64,000 bases of DNA, taken from positions 992,001 through 1,056,000 of the forward strand of contig NZ_JAUSWY010000001.1 in NCBI RefSeq assembly GCF_030815585.1. Reading direction: 5' to 3'. The DNA is from Arthrobacter pascens. Its GTDB lineage: Bacteria; Actinomycetota; Actinomycetes; Actinomycetales; Micrococcaceae. The translations under genes were made by a program, and so were the position numbers. Below the pieces are notes generated by a model, which was given only the letters and a program-made list of their open reading frames with translations, did no database searches and had not been told where the DNA came from. The number at the start of each line of letters is the position of its first letter. Within the stretch, counting starts at the first letter, position 1. This document shows, piece after piece, positions 29,202 to 39,001 of this stretch.

Positions 29202-30941
29202 ATGAAGAGTGTTCCAGACACCAGTGGGGCCCTGGGCCCCGGAGCAAGGGAAGCGTCGATTGTTCAGCTGAGGGCCACCACAGAGCCCGGCGGGGAACTC
29301 GACATCCTCATTGTGGGCGGCGGCATAGTGGGCGCCGGAGCGGCCTTGGACGCCGTGACCCGTGGCCTCACCGTGGGGATTGTTGAGGCCAACGACTGGG
29401 CAGCGGGAACATCATCCCGGTCATCGAAGCTGATCCACGGCGGCCTGCGCTACCTTGAGATGCTGGACTTCGGCCTGGTCAAGGAAGCGCTGCAAGAGCG
29501 CGGCCTGCTGCTCTCCGAAATCGCGCCGCACCTGGCCCGGCCCGTCCCGTTCCTGTACCCGCTGACCAGGCCTTTCCTGGAGCGGCCCTACGTGGGTGCC
29601 GGCATCGCCCTGTATGACCTCATGTCCGTCTCCAACGGGCACCGCCGCGGAGTCCCGTTCCACAAGCACCTCACCCGTCGGGGCACGCTCAGGGCGGCCC
29701 CCAGCCTGAAGGATGATGCCTTTGTGGGCTCCATCCGCTACTACGACGGCCAGGTGGATGACGCCAAATACGTGGCCAATCTGGTCCGGACGGCCGCCCA
29801 TTACGGTGCCCATGCCGTGAACCAGATGTCGGTGGTGGACTTCCTGCGTGAAGGCGAACGCGTGGTTGGCGCCAAGGTGGTCAACCATGAGGACGGTTCG
29901 CAGTTCAAGATCCGGGCCAAGCAGGTCATCAATGCCACCGGCGTATGGACGGACGAGACCCAGGCCATGGTTACCGACCGCGGCCAGCTCAAGGTCCGCG
30001 CGTCCAAGGGCATCCACCTGGTGGTGCCCCGCGACCGGTTCCAGTCCACGGTGGGGCTGATCCTGCGCACCGAAAAGTCAGTGCTGTTTGTCATCCCGTG
30101 GGGGCGGCATTGGATCATCGGCACCACGGATACGGACTGGAACCTGGATAAAGCCCATCCGGCGGCGTCCAGCAAGGACATCGACTACATCCTGGAGCAC
30201 GTCAACAAGGTACTGAAGCGGCCCCTCACCCGGGAGGACGTGGAAGGGGTCTACGCGGGGCTGCGTCCCCTGCTGGCCGGCGAAAACGATTCCACTGCGA
30301 AACTGTCTCGGGAACACGTCGTGGCCCATCCCGTCCCAGGGCTCGTGGTGGTGGCTGGAGGTAAATGGACCACGTACCGGGTCATGGCCAAGGACGCCGT
30401 TGACGAGGCCACGCGCACAATGGACGAGCGCGTCCCGCCGAGCTGCACCGAAACCATCCCGCTGCTTGGGGCCAGCGGCTTCAAGGCTGCATGGAACCGC
30501 CGAAACCGGACCGCGGAGGAGTCGGGCGTGCATGTGGCACGGGTGGAGCACCTGCTCAACCGATACGGATCCATGACATCCGAGGTGCTGGACATCATCG
30601 GAGAGAATCCTGCCCTGGCGGAGCCGCTGCCCGGTGCCGACGACTACCTGCAGGCCGAGGCTGTCTATGCGGCCACGCATGAGGGCGCCAGGCACGTCCA
30701 TGACGTCCTGACGCGCAGGACCAGGATTTCCATCGAGTCCTGGGACCGCGGTGTCTCGGCGGTGCCGGTAGTCGCTAAACTTATGGGTGAAGTCCTTGGC
30801 TGGAGCGATGTGCAGCGCGAAAGCGAAATCAAGCACTACATTGCACGCGTTGAAGCCGAGCGGCTGAGCCAGCAGCAGCCGGACGATATATCCGCCGACG
30901 CCGCCCGTCTGGGCGTGGAAGACATCGTTCCGTTGCGCTGA
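29202..30941 (+). CDS. glpD: Glycerol-3-phosphate dehydrogenase (FAD-dependent)
   Basis: A membrane-associated flavoprotein that oxidises glycerol 3-phosphate to DHAP and feeds electrons to quinone. The FAD motif DILIVGGGIVGAGAALDA is near residue 34, then the substrate segment SSRSSKLIHGGLRYLE; the C-terminal alpha-GPDH domain (about residues 420-545) is present. 579 aa. Start ATG 29202 has GGAGG 7 nt upstream; the in-frame ATG at 29145 lacks support. A TAGGGT at 29159-29164 could be the -10 element. It is followed after 44 bp by a lone PTS EIIA gene. Confidence 0.94.
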   Translation: MKSVPDTSGALGPGAREASIVQLRATTEPGGELDILIVGGGIVGAGAALDAVTRGLTVGIVEANDWAAGTSSRSSKLIHGGLRYLEMLDFGLVKEALQERGLLLSEIAPHLARPVPFLYPLTRPFLERPYVGAGIALYDLMSVSNGHRRGVPFHKHLTRRGTLRAAPSLKDDAFVGSIRYYDGQVDDAKYVANLVRTAAHYGAHAVNQMSVVDFLREGERVVGAKVVNHEDGSQFKIRAKQVINATGVWTDETQAMVTDRGQLKVRASKGIHLVVPRDRFQSTVGLILRTEKSVLFVIPWGRHWIIGTTDTDWNLDKAHPAASSKDIDYILEHVNKVLKRPLTREDVEGVYAGLRPLLAGENDSTAKLSREHVVAHPVPGLVVVAGGKWTTYRVMAKDAVDEATRTMDERVPPSCTETIPLLGASGFKAAWNRRNRTAEESGVHVARVEHLLNRYGSMTSEVLDIIGENPALAEPLPGADDYLQAEAVYAATHEGARHVHDVLTRRTRISIESWDRGVSAVPVVAKLMGEVLGWSDVQRESEIKHYIARVEAERLSQQQPDDISADAARLGVEDIVPLR

Positions 30942-30985
30942 GGGGCTCGGCGCCAGCACTTCTCGCCTCACTGAAGGGACACGCC

Positions 30986-31474
30986 TTGGCGGAACCACTT
31001 GACCGGTACGATGCCGAACTCACCACACCTGAAATGGTGATCCTCGAGCTGGAGGCATCGGACAAGGCGGACGCAGCATCACAGCTCGCCCAACGCCTGT
31101 TCGCAGCCGGACGGGTCACGGACCTGCCAGGATTCCTCGAGCACGTCACCGCCCGCGAGCACCAGCTCGCCACGGGCCTCCCCGGGGGCGTCGGGCTCCC
31201 GCACGCCCGCAGCGAATTTGTCTCAAGGACGTCCATCGCAGTCGGCATCACCAAATACGGCCATGCTCTGGATTTTGGCGCAACCGACGGCCCCGCCACT
31301 GTGATACTCCTGATCGCCACCCCGGCCAGCTCATTTTCCGACCACCTGGAAGTCCTGGCCACGCTGGCGCGCTCCCTCTCCAAGGAGTCCTTCCGGGAGT
31401 CACTGCGTCGGGCCTATGATGCCGAAGTGATCGCCGAACTCATCAACTCCAGCCTGGTGTTCTTCGACCACTGA
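30986..31474 (+). CDS. PTS EIIA domain protein (fructose/mannitol type), stand-alone
   Basis: 162 aa, a single EIIA type-2 domain. The phospho-accepting His is H73 in GVGLPHARSEF, and the flanking GLPGG matches the family; the C-terminal half DGPATVILLIATPASSFSDHLEVL is also typical. No EIIB or EIIC is nearby, so it may serve a PTS encoded elsewhere or act as a phosphorylation sensor. TTG start with GAAGGGA 6 nt upstream, 44 bp after glpD on the same strand, so cotranscription with glpD is plausible. Confidence 0.88.
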   Translation: MAEPLDRYDAELTTPEMVILELEASDKADAASQLAQRLFAAGRVTDLPGFLEHVTAREHQLATGLPGGVGLPHARSEFVSRTSIAVGITKYGHALDFGATDGPATVILLIATPASSFSDHLEVLATLARSLSKESFRESLRRAYDAEVIAELINSSLVFFDH

Positions 31475-31544
31475 GGCGGGGCGTGCCGTAACTTTGGTCC
31501 GCCAGGGCCAACCGCCCGTTTAGTTGTTCTACAGAGGAACGAAG

Positions 31545-31550
31545 TACGGT
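31545..31550 (+). promoter_or_regulatory. -10 element of leaderless SURF1 gene
   Basis: TACGGT with a 6-nt gap to GTG 31557; the same hexamer precedes the SepX-like gene. Confidence 0.5.
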
Positions 31551-31556
31551 TAAGAC

Positions 31557-32435
31557 GTGTGGAAAACAGCCCTTAAACCCCGATGGATCGCAGGCCTGGT
31601 CTTCGCGATCGCCGTGTCCGGGGTGTTTGTCCTGCTGAGCCAGTGGCAGTTCGGGCGGTCCACACAACCCGAAATCCCCGTCAACCCGGCCACGGAGGAT
31701 GCAAGGGCGCTCACCGACACCCTGCAGCCCGGAGATTTCTTCCACGGCTCGGTTGCGGACCAGATGGTCACCGCAGAAGGCTCCTACGATCCGGCAAAAC
31801 AGGTTCTGGTCCCCGGCCGGCTGTACAACGGCGAGTCCGGTTACTGGGTGGTCTCGGCCTTCGCCGTCACCGGCGCGCCGGCACTCAGCGGAGTTGCCGC
31901 TTCCCCGCAGACTTGGATCCCGGTGGCACGCGGCTGGGTGGCCGATCCGGCAGACGCGGCCGCGCCGCCGTCGGGCACCCTGGAACTCACTGGGCGGCTG
32001 CTGCCGTCGGAATCCCCGGTGCCGGAGACCGCCCCGGAACAGGGACGGGCAACAGCGGTTTCCGTGGCTGAACTCATCAACTACTGGGGCGTCAGCAGCT
32101 ACCCCGGTTTCATCGCTGCCACAGCCGAAATCTCCAATGGCTCAGACGTCAGCCCGGCGGCCGTACCCGGGGAGCTCAAGCCCCTCCGTATCGGGCCGCA
32201 GCCGCCGGCCCAGCAGGTCAATTGGCTCAATCTCTTCTACTCACTGGAGTGGGTTGTCTTTGCCGGCTTCGCCATCTTCATCTGGTGGCGCCTGGTGAAG
32301 GACGACTACCTCCGCGATCTTGAAGACCGCCTGGAGGACGGGTCAGCCCACCAGCCTGACGCCGGTCCTGCGGAGAGTCACCCGAAAGCCCAAACTTCTT
32401 CTTCTGAACCCACCGAACAAAAGGTACAGCCATGA
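31557..32435 (+). CDS. SURF1-family protein
   Basis: 292 aa with a transmembrane helix at each end (about residues 10-29 and 222-242), the SURF1 topology. The motif LSQWQFGR after the first helix corresponds to the family GxWQxxR segment, and WIPVARGWV to the PVxRGW motif. SURF1 proteins assist cytochrome c oxidase assembly. A Ser/Glu-rich cytoplasmic tail follows the second helix. Leaderless GTG start; its stop overlaps the next ATG. Confidence 0.85.
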   Translation: MWKTALKPRWIAGLVFAIAVSGVFVLLSQWQFGRSTQPEIPVNPATEDARALTDTLQPGDFFHGSVADQMVTAEGSYDPAKQVLVPGRLYNGESGYWVVSAFAVTGAPALSGVAASPQTWIPVARGWVADPADAAAPPSGTLELTGRLLPSESPVPETAPEQGRATAVSVAELINYWGVSSYPGFIAATAEISNGSDVSPAAVPGELKPLRIGPQPPAQQVNWLNLFYSLEWVVFAGFAIFIWWRLVKDDYLRDLEDRLEDGSAHQPDAGPAESHPKAQTSSSEPTEQKVQP

Positions 32436-32974
32436 TTGAACCGAAACCGGCAATGCAGGCACAGCCGTCCGACGGAAACGCCCAGGGCGCGGGCCCGAAG
32501 GGCGCTGTCCCGGGGAAAACAGGCAGGAAACGTCGCTTCGGCGGCACTGAGGCGCAAATCCGCGCCGCGTTGAAGTTCTACAAGGTGCTGGCGTACCTCA
32601 CCGGTACCATGCTGCTGCTGCTCTGCGCCGAACTCATCGCGCGGTACGCGTTCGGCCAGTACCTCTTTGCCGGCGGCAGCAACGCCATCACGGGCCAGGC
32701 CTTCGGACTGGGGTTCGCCGACGCCGAGCCGCAGGGTGTGGTGGGCGGAGTGAATGTATCCGTTGCCGTGCTCATAGTCCACGGCTGGATGTATGTGGTT
32801 TATCTGATGTCCAACTTCCGCCTGTGGTCCCTGATGCGTTGGCCGTTTGCCAAGCTCATCCTGCTCGCGCTGGGCGGCGTCATTCCGTTCCTGTCCTTCA
32901 TTGTGGAGAAGAAGTTCCATGCCGAGGTGGAGGCGGAACTGGCGGCAAACCCGCAGGCGCCCCAGCGGTACTAG
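32432..32974 (+). CDS. DUF3817 membrane protein
   Basis: 180 aa. After a basic N-terminal tail of about 40 residues come three transmembrane helices with YKVLAYLTGTMLLLLCAE, HGWMYVVYLMSNFRLWSLM and PFLSFIVEKKF, the DUF3817 pattern. The ATG overlaps the SURF1 stop (ATGA), so the two are coupled. Its function is unknown; its position next to SURF1 and guaA is common in this family of bacteria as far as I recall. Confidence 0.85.
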   Translation: MIEPKPAMQAQPSDGNAQGAGPKGAVPGKTGRKRRFGGTEAQIRAALKFYKVLAYLTGTMLLLLCAELIARYAFGQYLFAGGSNAITGQAFGLGFADAEPQGVVGGVNVSVAVLIVHGWMYVVYLMSNFRLWSLMRWPFAKLILLALGGVIPFLSFIVEKKFHAEVEAELAANPQAPQRY

Positions 32975-33067
32975 GGCGACGGCGGTCCGGGAGCGGCCGA
33001 CCCGCCGTCGGACGTTCACTCCGTCACACCGGCGGCCCTGAATGTGCGGCGGGGCAACCGCGCAAAG

Positions 33068-33073
33068 TAGGGT
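33068..33073 (+). promoter_or_regulatory. -10 element of leaderless guaA
   Basis: TAGGGT with a 6-nt gap to GTG 33080. Confidence 0.6.
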
Positions 33074-33079
33074 AGTACG

Positions 33080-34669
33080 GTGACTACTCCCACTGCATCC
33101 CAGACTTCCCAGAAGCCGGTGCTGGTTGTTGACTACGGTGCCCAGTACGCGCAGCTGATTGCACGCCGCGTCCGGGAAGCGAATGTGTATTCGGAAGTGG
33201 TTCCGCATACCTTCACCACCGAGCAACTCCTGGCCAAGAACCCGGCCGCCATCATCCTCTCAGGCGGCCCGTCCAGCGTCTACGCCGACGGTGCACCGTC
33301 CGTCGGGGCCGACCTCTTTGAAGCCGGGATCCCGGTCTTCGGCATCTGCTACGGCTTCCAGGCCATGGCAAATGCCCTGGGCGGCAAAGTCGACAAGACC
33401 GGCCTGCGTGAGTACGGCTCCACCCAGACCACCATCCTCGGCGAGGGTCGTTCGGTGCTGGAAGGGATGCCGCAGCACCAGAACACCTGGATGAGCCATG
33501 GGGACTCCGTGCACGAGGCGCCGGAAGGCTTTGAAGTGCTGGCCACCACCGCCGGCGCTGAAGTGGCAGCGTTCGCCAACGAGGAGAAGTGCCTGTACGG
33601 AGTGCAGTGGCACCCGGAGGTCAAGCACTCCGCCTACGGCCAGCAGGTGCTGGAAAACTTCCTCTTCAAGGGAGCCAAGCTGGAACCCAACTGGACCACG
33701 GGGAACATCCTCGAGGAACAGGTGGAGCGCATCCGCAAGCAGATCGGCGATGCGAAGGTCATTTGTGGACTCTCGGGCGGCGTTGACTCCGCCGTTGCTG
33801 CGGCCCTGGTCCAGCGGGCTGTGGGCGACCAGCTGACGTGTGTGTTCGTGGACCACGGCTTGCTGCGCGAAGGCGAAGCCGAACAGGTGGAGCGTGACTT
33901 CGTTGCCGCCACCGGCGTCAAGCTGTACGTCGCCAACGAGCAGGAGCGGTTCCAGTCTGCGCTGGCTGGAGTGAGCGATCCAGAAACGAAACGCAAGATC
34001 ATCGGCCGGGAATTCATCCGGGCCTTCGAAGAAGCCGAACTTGCCATCATCGACGATGCGGCCGCGCACGGTGAGAAGATCAAGTTCCTGGTACAGGGCA
34101 CGCTGTACCCGGACGTCGTCGAATCCGGCGGCGGCGAGGGTGCGGCAAACATCAAGAGCCACCACAATGTGGGCGGCCTCCCGGAGGACCTGCAGTTCGA
34201 GCTCGTCGAACCGCTGCGTGCACTGTTCAAGGACGAAGTCCGCGCGGTCGGCGCCCAGCTGGGCTTGCCGCAGGAGATCGTCGGCCGCCAGCCCTTCCCC
34301 GGGCCTGGCCTGGGAATCCGCATCGTGGGCGAGGTCACCAAGGAGCGCCTTGACCTGCTGCGCAAGGCCGACGCCATTGCCCGCGCCGAGCTGACCGCCT
34401 CTGGGCTGGACAACGATGTATGGCAGATGCCGGTTGTCCTGCTGGCCGACGTCCGCAGCGTTGGCGTTATGGGCGACGGACGCACGTATGGGCACCCGAT
34501 CGTACTCCGTCCTGTCTCCTCCGAAGACGCCATGACCGCGGACTGGTCGCGGCTTCCGTACGATCTCCTGGCCCGGATTTCCAACCGGATCACCAACGAG
34601 GTGGACGGTGTCAACCGCGTAGTACTGGACGTCACCAGCAAGCCGCCCGGAACCATCGAGTGGGAATAG
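33080..34669 (+). CDS. guaA: GMP synthase (glutamine-hydrolysing)
   Basis: Converts XMP to GMP. The N-terminal class I amidotransferase has the catalytic Cys in [10 protein letters not shown] and the His/Glu in QWHPEVKHS; the ATP-pyrophosphatase domain has the P-loop [12 protein letters not shown], and the C-terminal dimerisation domain ends [12 protein letters not shown]. 529 aa, full length. The GTG start fits a leaderless mRNA. A strong terminator follows directly. Confidence 0.97.
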   Translation: MTTPTASQTSQKPVLVVDYGAQYAQLIARRVREANVYSEVVPHTFTTEQLLAKNPAAIILSGGPSSVYADGAPSVGADLFEAGIPVFGICYGFQAMANALGGKVDKTGLREYGSTQTTILGEGRSVLEGMPQHQNTWMSHGDSVHEAPEGFEVLATTAGAEVAAFANEEKCLYGVQWHPEVKHSAYGQQVLENFLFKGAKLEPNWTTGNILEEQVERIRKQIGDAKVICGLSGGVDSAVAAALVQRAVGDQLTCVFVDHGLLREGEAEQVERDFVAATGVKLYVANEQERFQSALAGVSDPETKRKIIGREFIRAFEEAELAIIDDAAAHGEKIKFLVQGTLYPDVVESGGGEGAANIKSHHNVGGLPEDLQFELVEPLRALFKDEVRAVGAQLGLPQEIVGRQPFPGPGLGIRIVGEVTKERLDLLRKADAIARAELTASGLDNDVWQMPVVLLADVRSVGVMGDGRTYGHPIVLRPVSSEDAMTADWSRLPYDLLARISNRITNEVDGVNRVVLDVTSKPPGTIEWE

Positions 34670-34676
34670 CGTCATG

Positions 34677-34717
34677 AGTGGCCGGTCTCCGGAATGGAGA
34701 CCGGCCACTACTCTCTT
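34677..34717 (+). terminator. Intrinsic terminator of guaA
   Basis: A perfect 14-bp stem AGTGGCCGGTCTCC / GGAGACCGGCCACT with a 5-nt loop, followed by the pyrimidine-rich ACTCTCTT. Confidence 0.85.
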
Positions 34718-34785
34718 ATCCGGTGAATCCTCCGCAATTTAGCGTGATCCAGTGTTGCGGTCTCTCACTATGGCTTCTTTCCGGC

Positions 34786-34791
34786 TACGCT
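34786..34791 (+). promoter_or_regulatory. -10 element before the SF1-like gene
   Basis: TACGCT with a 7-nt gap to ATG 34799. Confidence 0.45.
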
Positions 34792-34798
34792 CGAAAGT

Positions 34799-37700
34799 AT
34801 GCCGGTATGGTCCAGGGCGTCACGTGAAAACGCAGAAAAGAAGGCAGTAGTGTCAGTTGGTCAAGGCCACCCGGAGGGTTCGGAGGAGCTCAGGAAATGG
34901 CTGTCCGGGCTCAAATCTGTTACCGGGGCAGACACCATGCTGCGTTTCACCAAGACCCCCGAAGGCTCCATCGACCTGACCCATGCACACCCATCCGGCC
35001 TGGCGCAGCTGATGGCAGGCCGCCGGACGCGGCTCTCTACCTTGATCCGGGACAACCAGCAGTACGTCGTTGCGGCCCGGGCATCAAGGAACATCCGTTC
35101 CAAAATCTTCGAGCTCGGAAATGACCGTGGCATCGACGCCGGGTACCTGTCGGCAGGAACGGTGGTGTGGACATCCGCCGTCGGAGGCAAACCCCAGCGG
35201 ATTTCAGCCCCGGTAATGCTCACCGCAATTTCGCTGACAGTCCGTCCCGGCGAGGATGACTACGAATTGCAGCTCACCGAACAGGCGCACATCAACCCGG
35301 CGCTGGTTCGCCACCTGAAGAACATCCACGGCATCGTCTTTGACGTCAACGCCATCACCCGCATGGCCTACAGCACCGCCAGGTTCGACCCCCAGCCTGT
35401 CCTGGACCGGCTGGGCACCCTGATCAGGCCCATTCACGGCGCAGAGGCGCAGCACAACCTGCTGGTGTCCACCTTTGCGGATCTTTCCGGCAACCTGGAT
35501 GACCCTTGGATCAACGCAGGCAACCCTCTGGTGACATCCTTGGCCAAGGCCGCCCACGGCGAAGTGGTCGACATCGAGGAGCCCGACGCCTCCCGCTTTC
35601 CCAGCGTGGACAAGCGCCACCCCGACGATGAGCTGCTCCTGCTCGATGCGGACCTGGACCAGCAGTATGTGATTGATGCCGCGCGCACCGGTGAGTCCCT
35701 GGTGGTCAGCAGCCCGCCAGGGACGGGTCAGACGCAAACAGCCATTAACACCATCGGTGCGTTGGTGGACGAGGGCAAAACGGTCCTGGTCGTCGGCGAC
35801 CGCCGGGCCAGCCTCAACGAAATATCAGGCCAGCTTGAAACCTTGGGCCTTGAATCCATTCTGTTCCAGCTGTCCGGCACGGCCACCCCGCAGCAACTGA
35901 AATCGCAGCTGGTCCGGGCCATTGTCCGGAACGAAAAATCACTCGAACCGCAGCTGGGCAACCTCCACAAGACCCTCACGGAACATCGCCACGCGCTGAT
36001 GGACCATGTTGCCTCATTGCACAACGTGCGCAAGCGCTGGGGGTGCTCGCCCTATCAGGCCATGCAGTCGCTGGCCGAGCTGACGTCCATCCAGCCTGCA
36101 CCTGCCACCACTGTCAGGCTTAAACGGAGCGTGCTGGACAGCATCCGGGACCGGGACGAGCTTGCCGGCAGGCTCCGCCGCGCCGCGGAGCTTGGCAGCT
36201 TCAGCCGGGCGTCCACCACCAGTCCCTGGCACGGCGCCAGGCTGCTGACGCGCAAGGAGACGGAAGAGGCACAGGAGCTGGCGCGCTCCGTAGGAAAGAA
36301 CCTGCCGGTACTGCGGAACCGGATGAATGCTGTTGCCGAGCACGCCGAAATCCGCCTTGGCTCATCCTTCGCCGAGTGGGGTGCCCAGCTGGAGCTGCTG
36401 ATGGCGGTCCGGGAAAGCCTGGACAAGTTCACCCCGGACATCTTCGACCGTCCCGTGCATGATCTCATCTCCGCCACTGCTTCCTCTGCTTGGCGCCGGG
36501 AGCGGAACATCGACATGGCCTCCATGCAGCGGTCCCGCCTCCGCCGTGTGGCCAAGGAATACGTGCGTCCCGGAGTCCATATAACGGATCTCCACAGTTC
36601 GCTGGTGCTCGTGCAGGAGCAACGCGCGCAGTGGGCCGGCTACGCAACGTCGCAGCGCCATCCCGCGGTCCCCTCCGGCCTCGCTGAGATGAACGTTATG
36701 TACCGCTCGCTGGACCGCGAGCTCGCGCAGTTGGGGGACGCCCTGCAGCACACCGAAGCGGGCGGCTCGCTGAGCACCACTCCCTACGGCGAACTGATGG
36801 AACGGCTCGAGCGGCTGGTCGCGGACACCCACGCCCTTAAAACGCTGCCGGAGCGGACGCTGCTCGTGGAAAACATGCGCGAACACGGGCTCGGAGAACT
36901 CCTTACCGATCTTGCAGAGCGGGAGGTGCCGGTTGAGTCGGTGGCCGCCGAGCTTGAACTCGCGTGGTGGCAGTCTGCCCTTGAAGCCATGATCAGCGGT
37001 GACGATTATCTCGCCATGTCCGACGGCGACGCCCTTCGGCAGCTGGAGGCTGAATACCGGCTGGCCGACAACGCCCACATCGCCAGCGGAGCCGCGCGCC
37101 TGCGGTGGGACCTTGCCGAGAGATGGCGCGCAGCCATCGGCCAGCACCCGCGCCAGGCCGCCCTCCTCCGCAGCCTGCTGAAGGACGGCAGGGTTACCCT
37201 TGCCGCGCTGACCGCCCAGGCCCCCGAACTGGTCCCCATGCTCGTGCCGGTGTGGTCTGTGAGCCCCTACCTCATGACCGGACTCATTCCGGCTGAACGA
37301 AGCTTTGATGCAGTAGTCATCCTGGATGCCGAAGCGACGTCGCTCCAGGCGGTCCTGCCATCCATTGCCCGGGCGAAACAGGTCATAGCCTTTGGCGATT
37401 CCAGGATCGCCAGCCCCCGGACGTTCACCGTGGGTGTCGAGCGGCTTGCGGCCGGTGAACCGCCACACCAGCGCGTAGAGAGCGCCTTTTCCGCGCTGTC
37501 TGCCGTCCTGCCCGTCTGGCGGCTGAACTTCGTGTACCGGGCCGTGGACGAGGACCTGGTCCTGCAGCTCAGTAAGAACTTTTACGACGGCGGCCTCCGC
37601 CGCCTGCCTGAGGGCCAGTCGGCCACGGGGCTGGACCGGGCCTTGCTGGTCGAGTACCTGCCGGACGGCACGGGGCTGCCCAGCGCGGATCATGAAGGCG

Positions 37701-38935
37701 TCGAATCCGTGGTGGCAGAGGTCAACCGGGTGGTGCAACTGGTCTTTGAGCATGCGCGCCTTCGCCCCCGTACATCGCTGGCCGTGGTGACCGCCAGCCT
37801 GCGACATGCGGCCCGGATCGGCGAATCCATCCGGCTGCAGCTGCCCAACCATCCCGGCCTGGCCGGATTCTTCGGTGCGGGGCCTGAGTCGTTTCGCGTT
37901 GTGGACCTTGAGCGGGCCCAGGGCCTGGTCCGGGACCATGTGATTTTTTCGCCTGGCTTCGGCCGCACCCCCCATGGGCGCGCCCTGCACAACTTCGGCC
38001 CGCTCTCCGCAGAAGGCGGAAGGGAGAAGTTCGCCCTGGCGATGACGCGCGCCCGGCGGTCATTGCACGTCCTGACCTGCTTCCGGCCGGAAGACCTGGA
38101 CCACACCCGGCTGGCACACGGCGCCATTGATTTCTATCAGCTGCTGGACCGGGAAATTTCCGGAAACACTGACCTCGGCACTCCGGCGTCCCGGGCCGCG
38201 GCCAGCGAACAGGCACTCGGAGCGGACCCGCTGGTGGCCGATCTTGGCGACCGTCTGCGGGCCCGCGGCGCCCGCGTCTGGCACCAGTACGACGGCGTCA
38301 TCGACGTTGTGGCCGCGGCTGATCCCCTGAGTACCATGGGCAACGATGACGCGGAGGTCCCGTGGCCGGTGGCCATCGAATCGGACGGCACAGAGCAGTA
38401 CCGCACCATGAGTGTCCGTGAGCGGAGCCGTCTCCGGCCGCAGCTCCTGGAACGACTGGGCTGGCGTTACATGCCGTTGTGGACCATTGAGGTCTTTACC
38501 GATCCGTCGGCCTGCGCGGACCGGATTGCCGGCTACCTTGGCCTTGAAAGGGTGGTGCTGCCCGGACGTGCCACGGCCTCGGCGGGCTTCTTTGACGATG
38601 ATGTGGACCCACTGACGCTGGCAAACCTCGAGGACGAGGACCAGGGGCCGGAATCCGGCTATGCCGCGATGCAGGGTCCGGCAGAGGATAATAACAACGA
38701 GGACCAGGCCGGAAGCCTGGACAGCGAGGAGACGGTTGCCGTGATTCCAGGTAACTCGAACAATGGCCCGGTAAGCGGCGCAGAGCCGGCGGCAGGACCG
38801 GATGCTGCGCAAACCGGGACGTCAGGCGATCTTCCCAACAAGGCATCTGAAGATGACCCGCGACGCTGGGGCGATGTGCCGGACGCTGACCATGACGCGT
38901 GGCTGAAGGAACAGAAGCCACCGCACTGGGACTGA
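34799..38935 (+). CDS. SF1-helicase-like protein with degenerate ATPase motifs and C-terminal endonuclease-like domain
   Basis: 1378 aa, related to large DUF4011/Upf1-type helicases. The Walker A position (about residues 303-316) reads SPPGTGQTQT, with Gln in place of the essential Lys. Motif II near 840 reads VVILDAEATS rather than DEAS, motif III GDSRIASP lacks the Gln, motif IV keeps NFVYRAVDEDLVLQLSKNFY, motif V is ERAQGLVRD, and motif VI AMTRARRSLHV is intact. The C-terminus resembles an MTES_1575/Vsr-like nuclease: VIDVVAAADP (about 1166) and AIESDG (about 1192), then RERSRLRPQLLERLGW. An acidic, low-complexity tail of about 110 residues follows. The start is ATG 34799 by the -10 rule; GTG 34850 with AGAAGG upstream is equally possible. 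Confidence 0.75.
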   Translation: MPVWSRASRENAEKKAVVSVGQGHPEGSEELRKWLSGLKSVTGADTMLRFTKTPEGSIDLTHAHPSGLAQLMAGRRTRLSTLIRDNQQYVVAARASRNIRSKIFELGNDRGIDAGYLSAGTVVWTSAVGGKPQRISAPVMLTAISLTVRPGEDDYELQLTEQAHINPALVRHLKNIHGIVFDVNAITRMAYSTARFDPQPVLDRLGTLIRPIHGAEAQHNLLVSTFADLSGNLDDPWINAGNPLVTSLAKAAHGEVVDIEEPDASRFPSVDKRHPDDELLLLDADLDQQYVIDAARTGESLVVSSPPGTGQTQTAINTIGALVDEGKTVLVVGDRRASLNEISGQLETLGLESILFQLSGTATPQQLKSQLVRAIVRNEKSLEPQLGNLHKTLTEHRHALMDHVASLHNVRKRWGCSPYQAMQSLAELTSIQPAPATTVRLKRSVLDSIRDRDELAGRLRRAAELGSFSRASTTSPWHGARLLTRKETEEAQELARSVGKNLPVLRNRMNAVAEHAEIRLGSSFAEWGAQLELLMAVRESLDKFTPDIFDRPVHDLISATASSAWRRERNIDMASMQRSRLRRVAKEYVRPGVHITDLHSSLVLVQEQRAQWAGYATSQRHPAVPSGLAEMNVMYRSLDRELAQLGDALQHTEAGGSLSTTPYGELMERLERLVADTHALKTLPERTLLVENMREHGLGELLTDLAEREVPVESVAAELELAWWQSALEAMISGDDYLAMSDGDALRQLEAEYRLADNAHIASGAARLRWDLAERWRAAIGQHPRQAALLRSLLKDGRVTLAALTAQAPELVPMLVPVWSVSPYLMTGLIPAERSFDAVVILDAEATSLQAVLPSIARAKQVIAFGDSRIASPRTFTVGVERLAAGEPPHQRVESAFSALSAVLPVWRLNFVYRAVDEDLVLQLSKNFYDGGLRRLPEGQSATGLDRALLVEYLPDGTGLPSADHEGVESVVAEVNRVVQLVFEHARLRPRTSLAVVTASLRHAARIGESIRLQLPNHPGLAGFFGAGPESFRVVDLERAQGLVRDHVIFSPGFGRTPHGRALHNFGPLSAEGGREKFALAMTRARRSLHVLTCFRPEDLDHTRLAHGAIDFYQLLDREISGNTDLGTPASRAAASEQALGADPLVADLGDRLRARGARVWHQYDGVIDVVAAADPLSTMGNDDAEVPWPVAIESDGTEQYRTMSVRERSRLRPQLLERLGWRYMPLWTIEVFTDPSACADRIAGYLGLERVVLPGRATASAGFFDDDVDPLTLANLEDEDQGPESGYAAMQGPAEDNNNEDQAGSLDSEETVAVIPGNSNNGPVSGAEPAAGPDAAQTGTSGDLPNKASEDDPRRWGDVPDADHDAWLKEQKPPHWD

Positions 38936-38957
38936 AGGGCTTCGGCCAAATCCACCG

Positions 38958-39001
38958 CTGCCTTAGCCAACTGCCTTAGCCAACTGCCTTAGCCAACTGC
39001 C
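38958..39001. repeat. 13-bp tandem repeat, about 3.4 copies
   Basis: CTGCCTTAGCCAA is repeated three times (38958, 38971, 38984) plus a partial copy. The stop codon of the CpaB-like gene lies in the third copy, so copy number changes outside it leave the protein intact. Confidence 0.8.

Noticed and set aside
33260..34708. 482-residue minus-strand ORF
   Set aside because: It is antisense to guaA, a full-length enzyme with all motifs; the long open frame results from GC-rich codon structure.
36362..37990. 542-residue minus-strand ORF
   Set aside because: Antisense to the SF1-like gene, low-complexity composition, no start signal.
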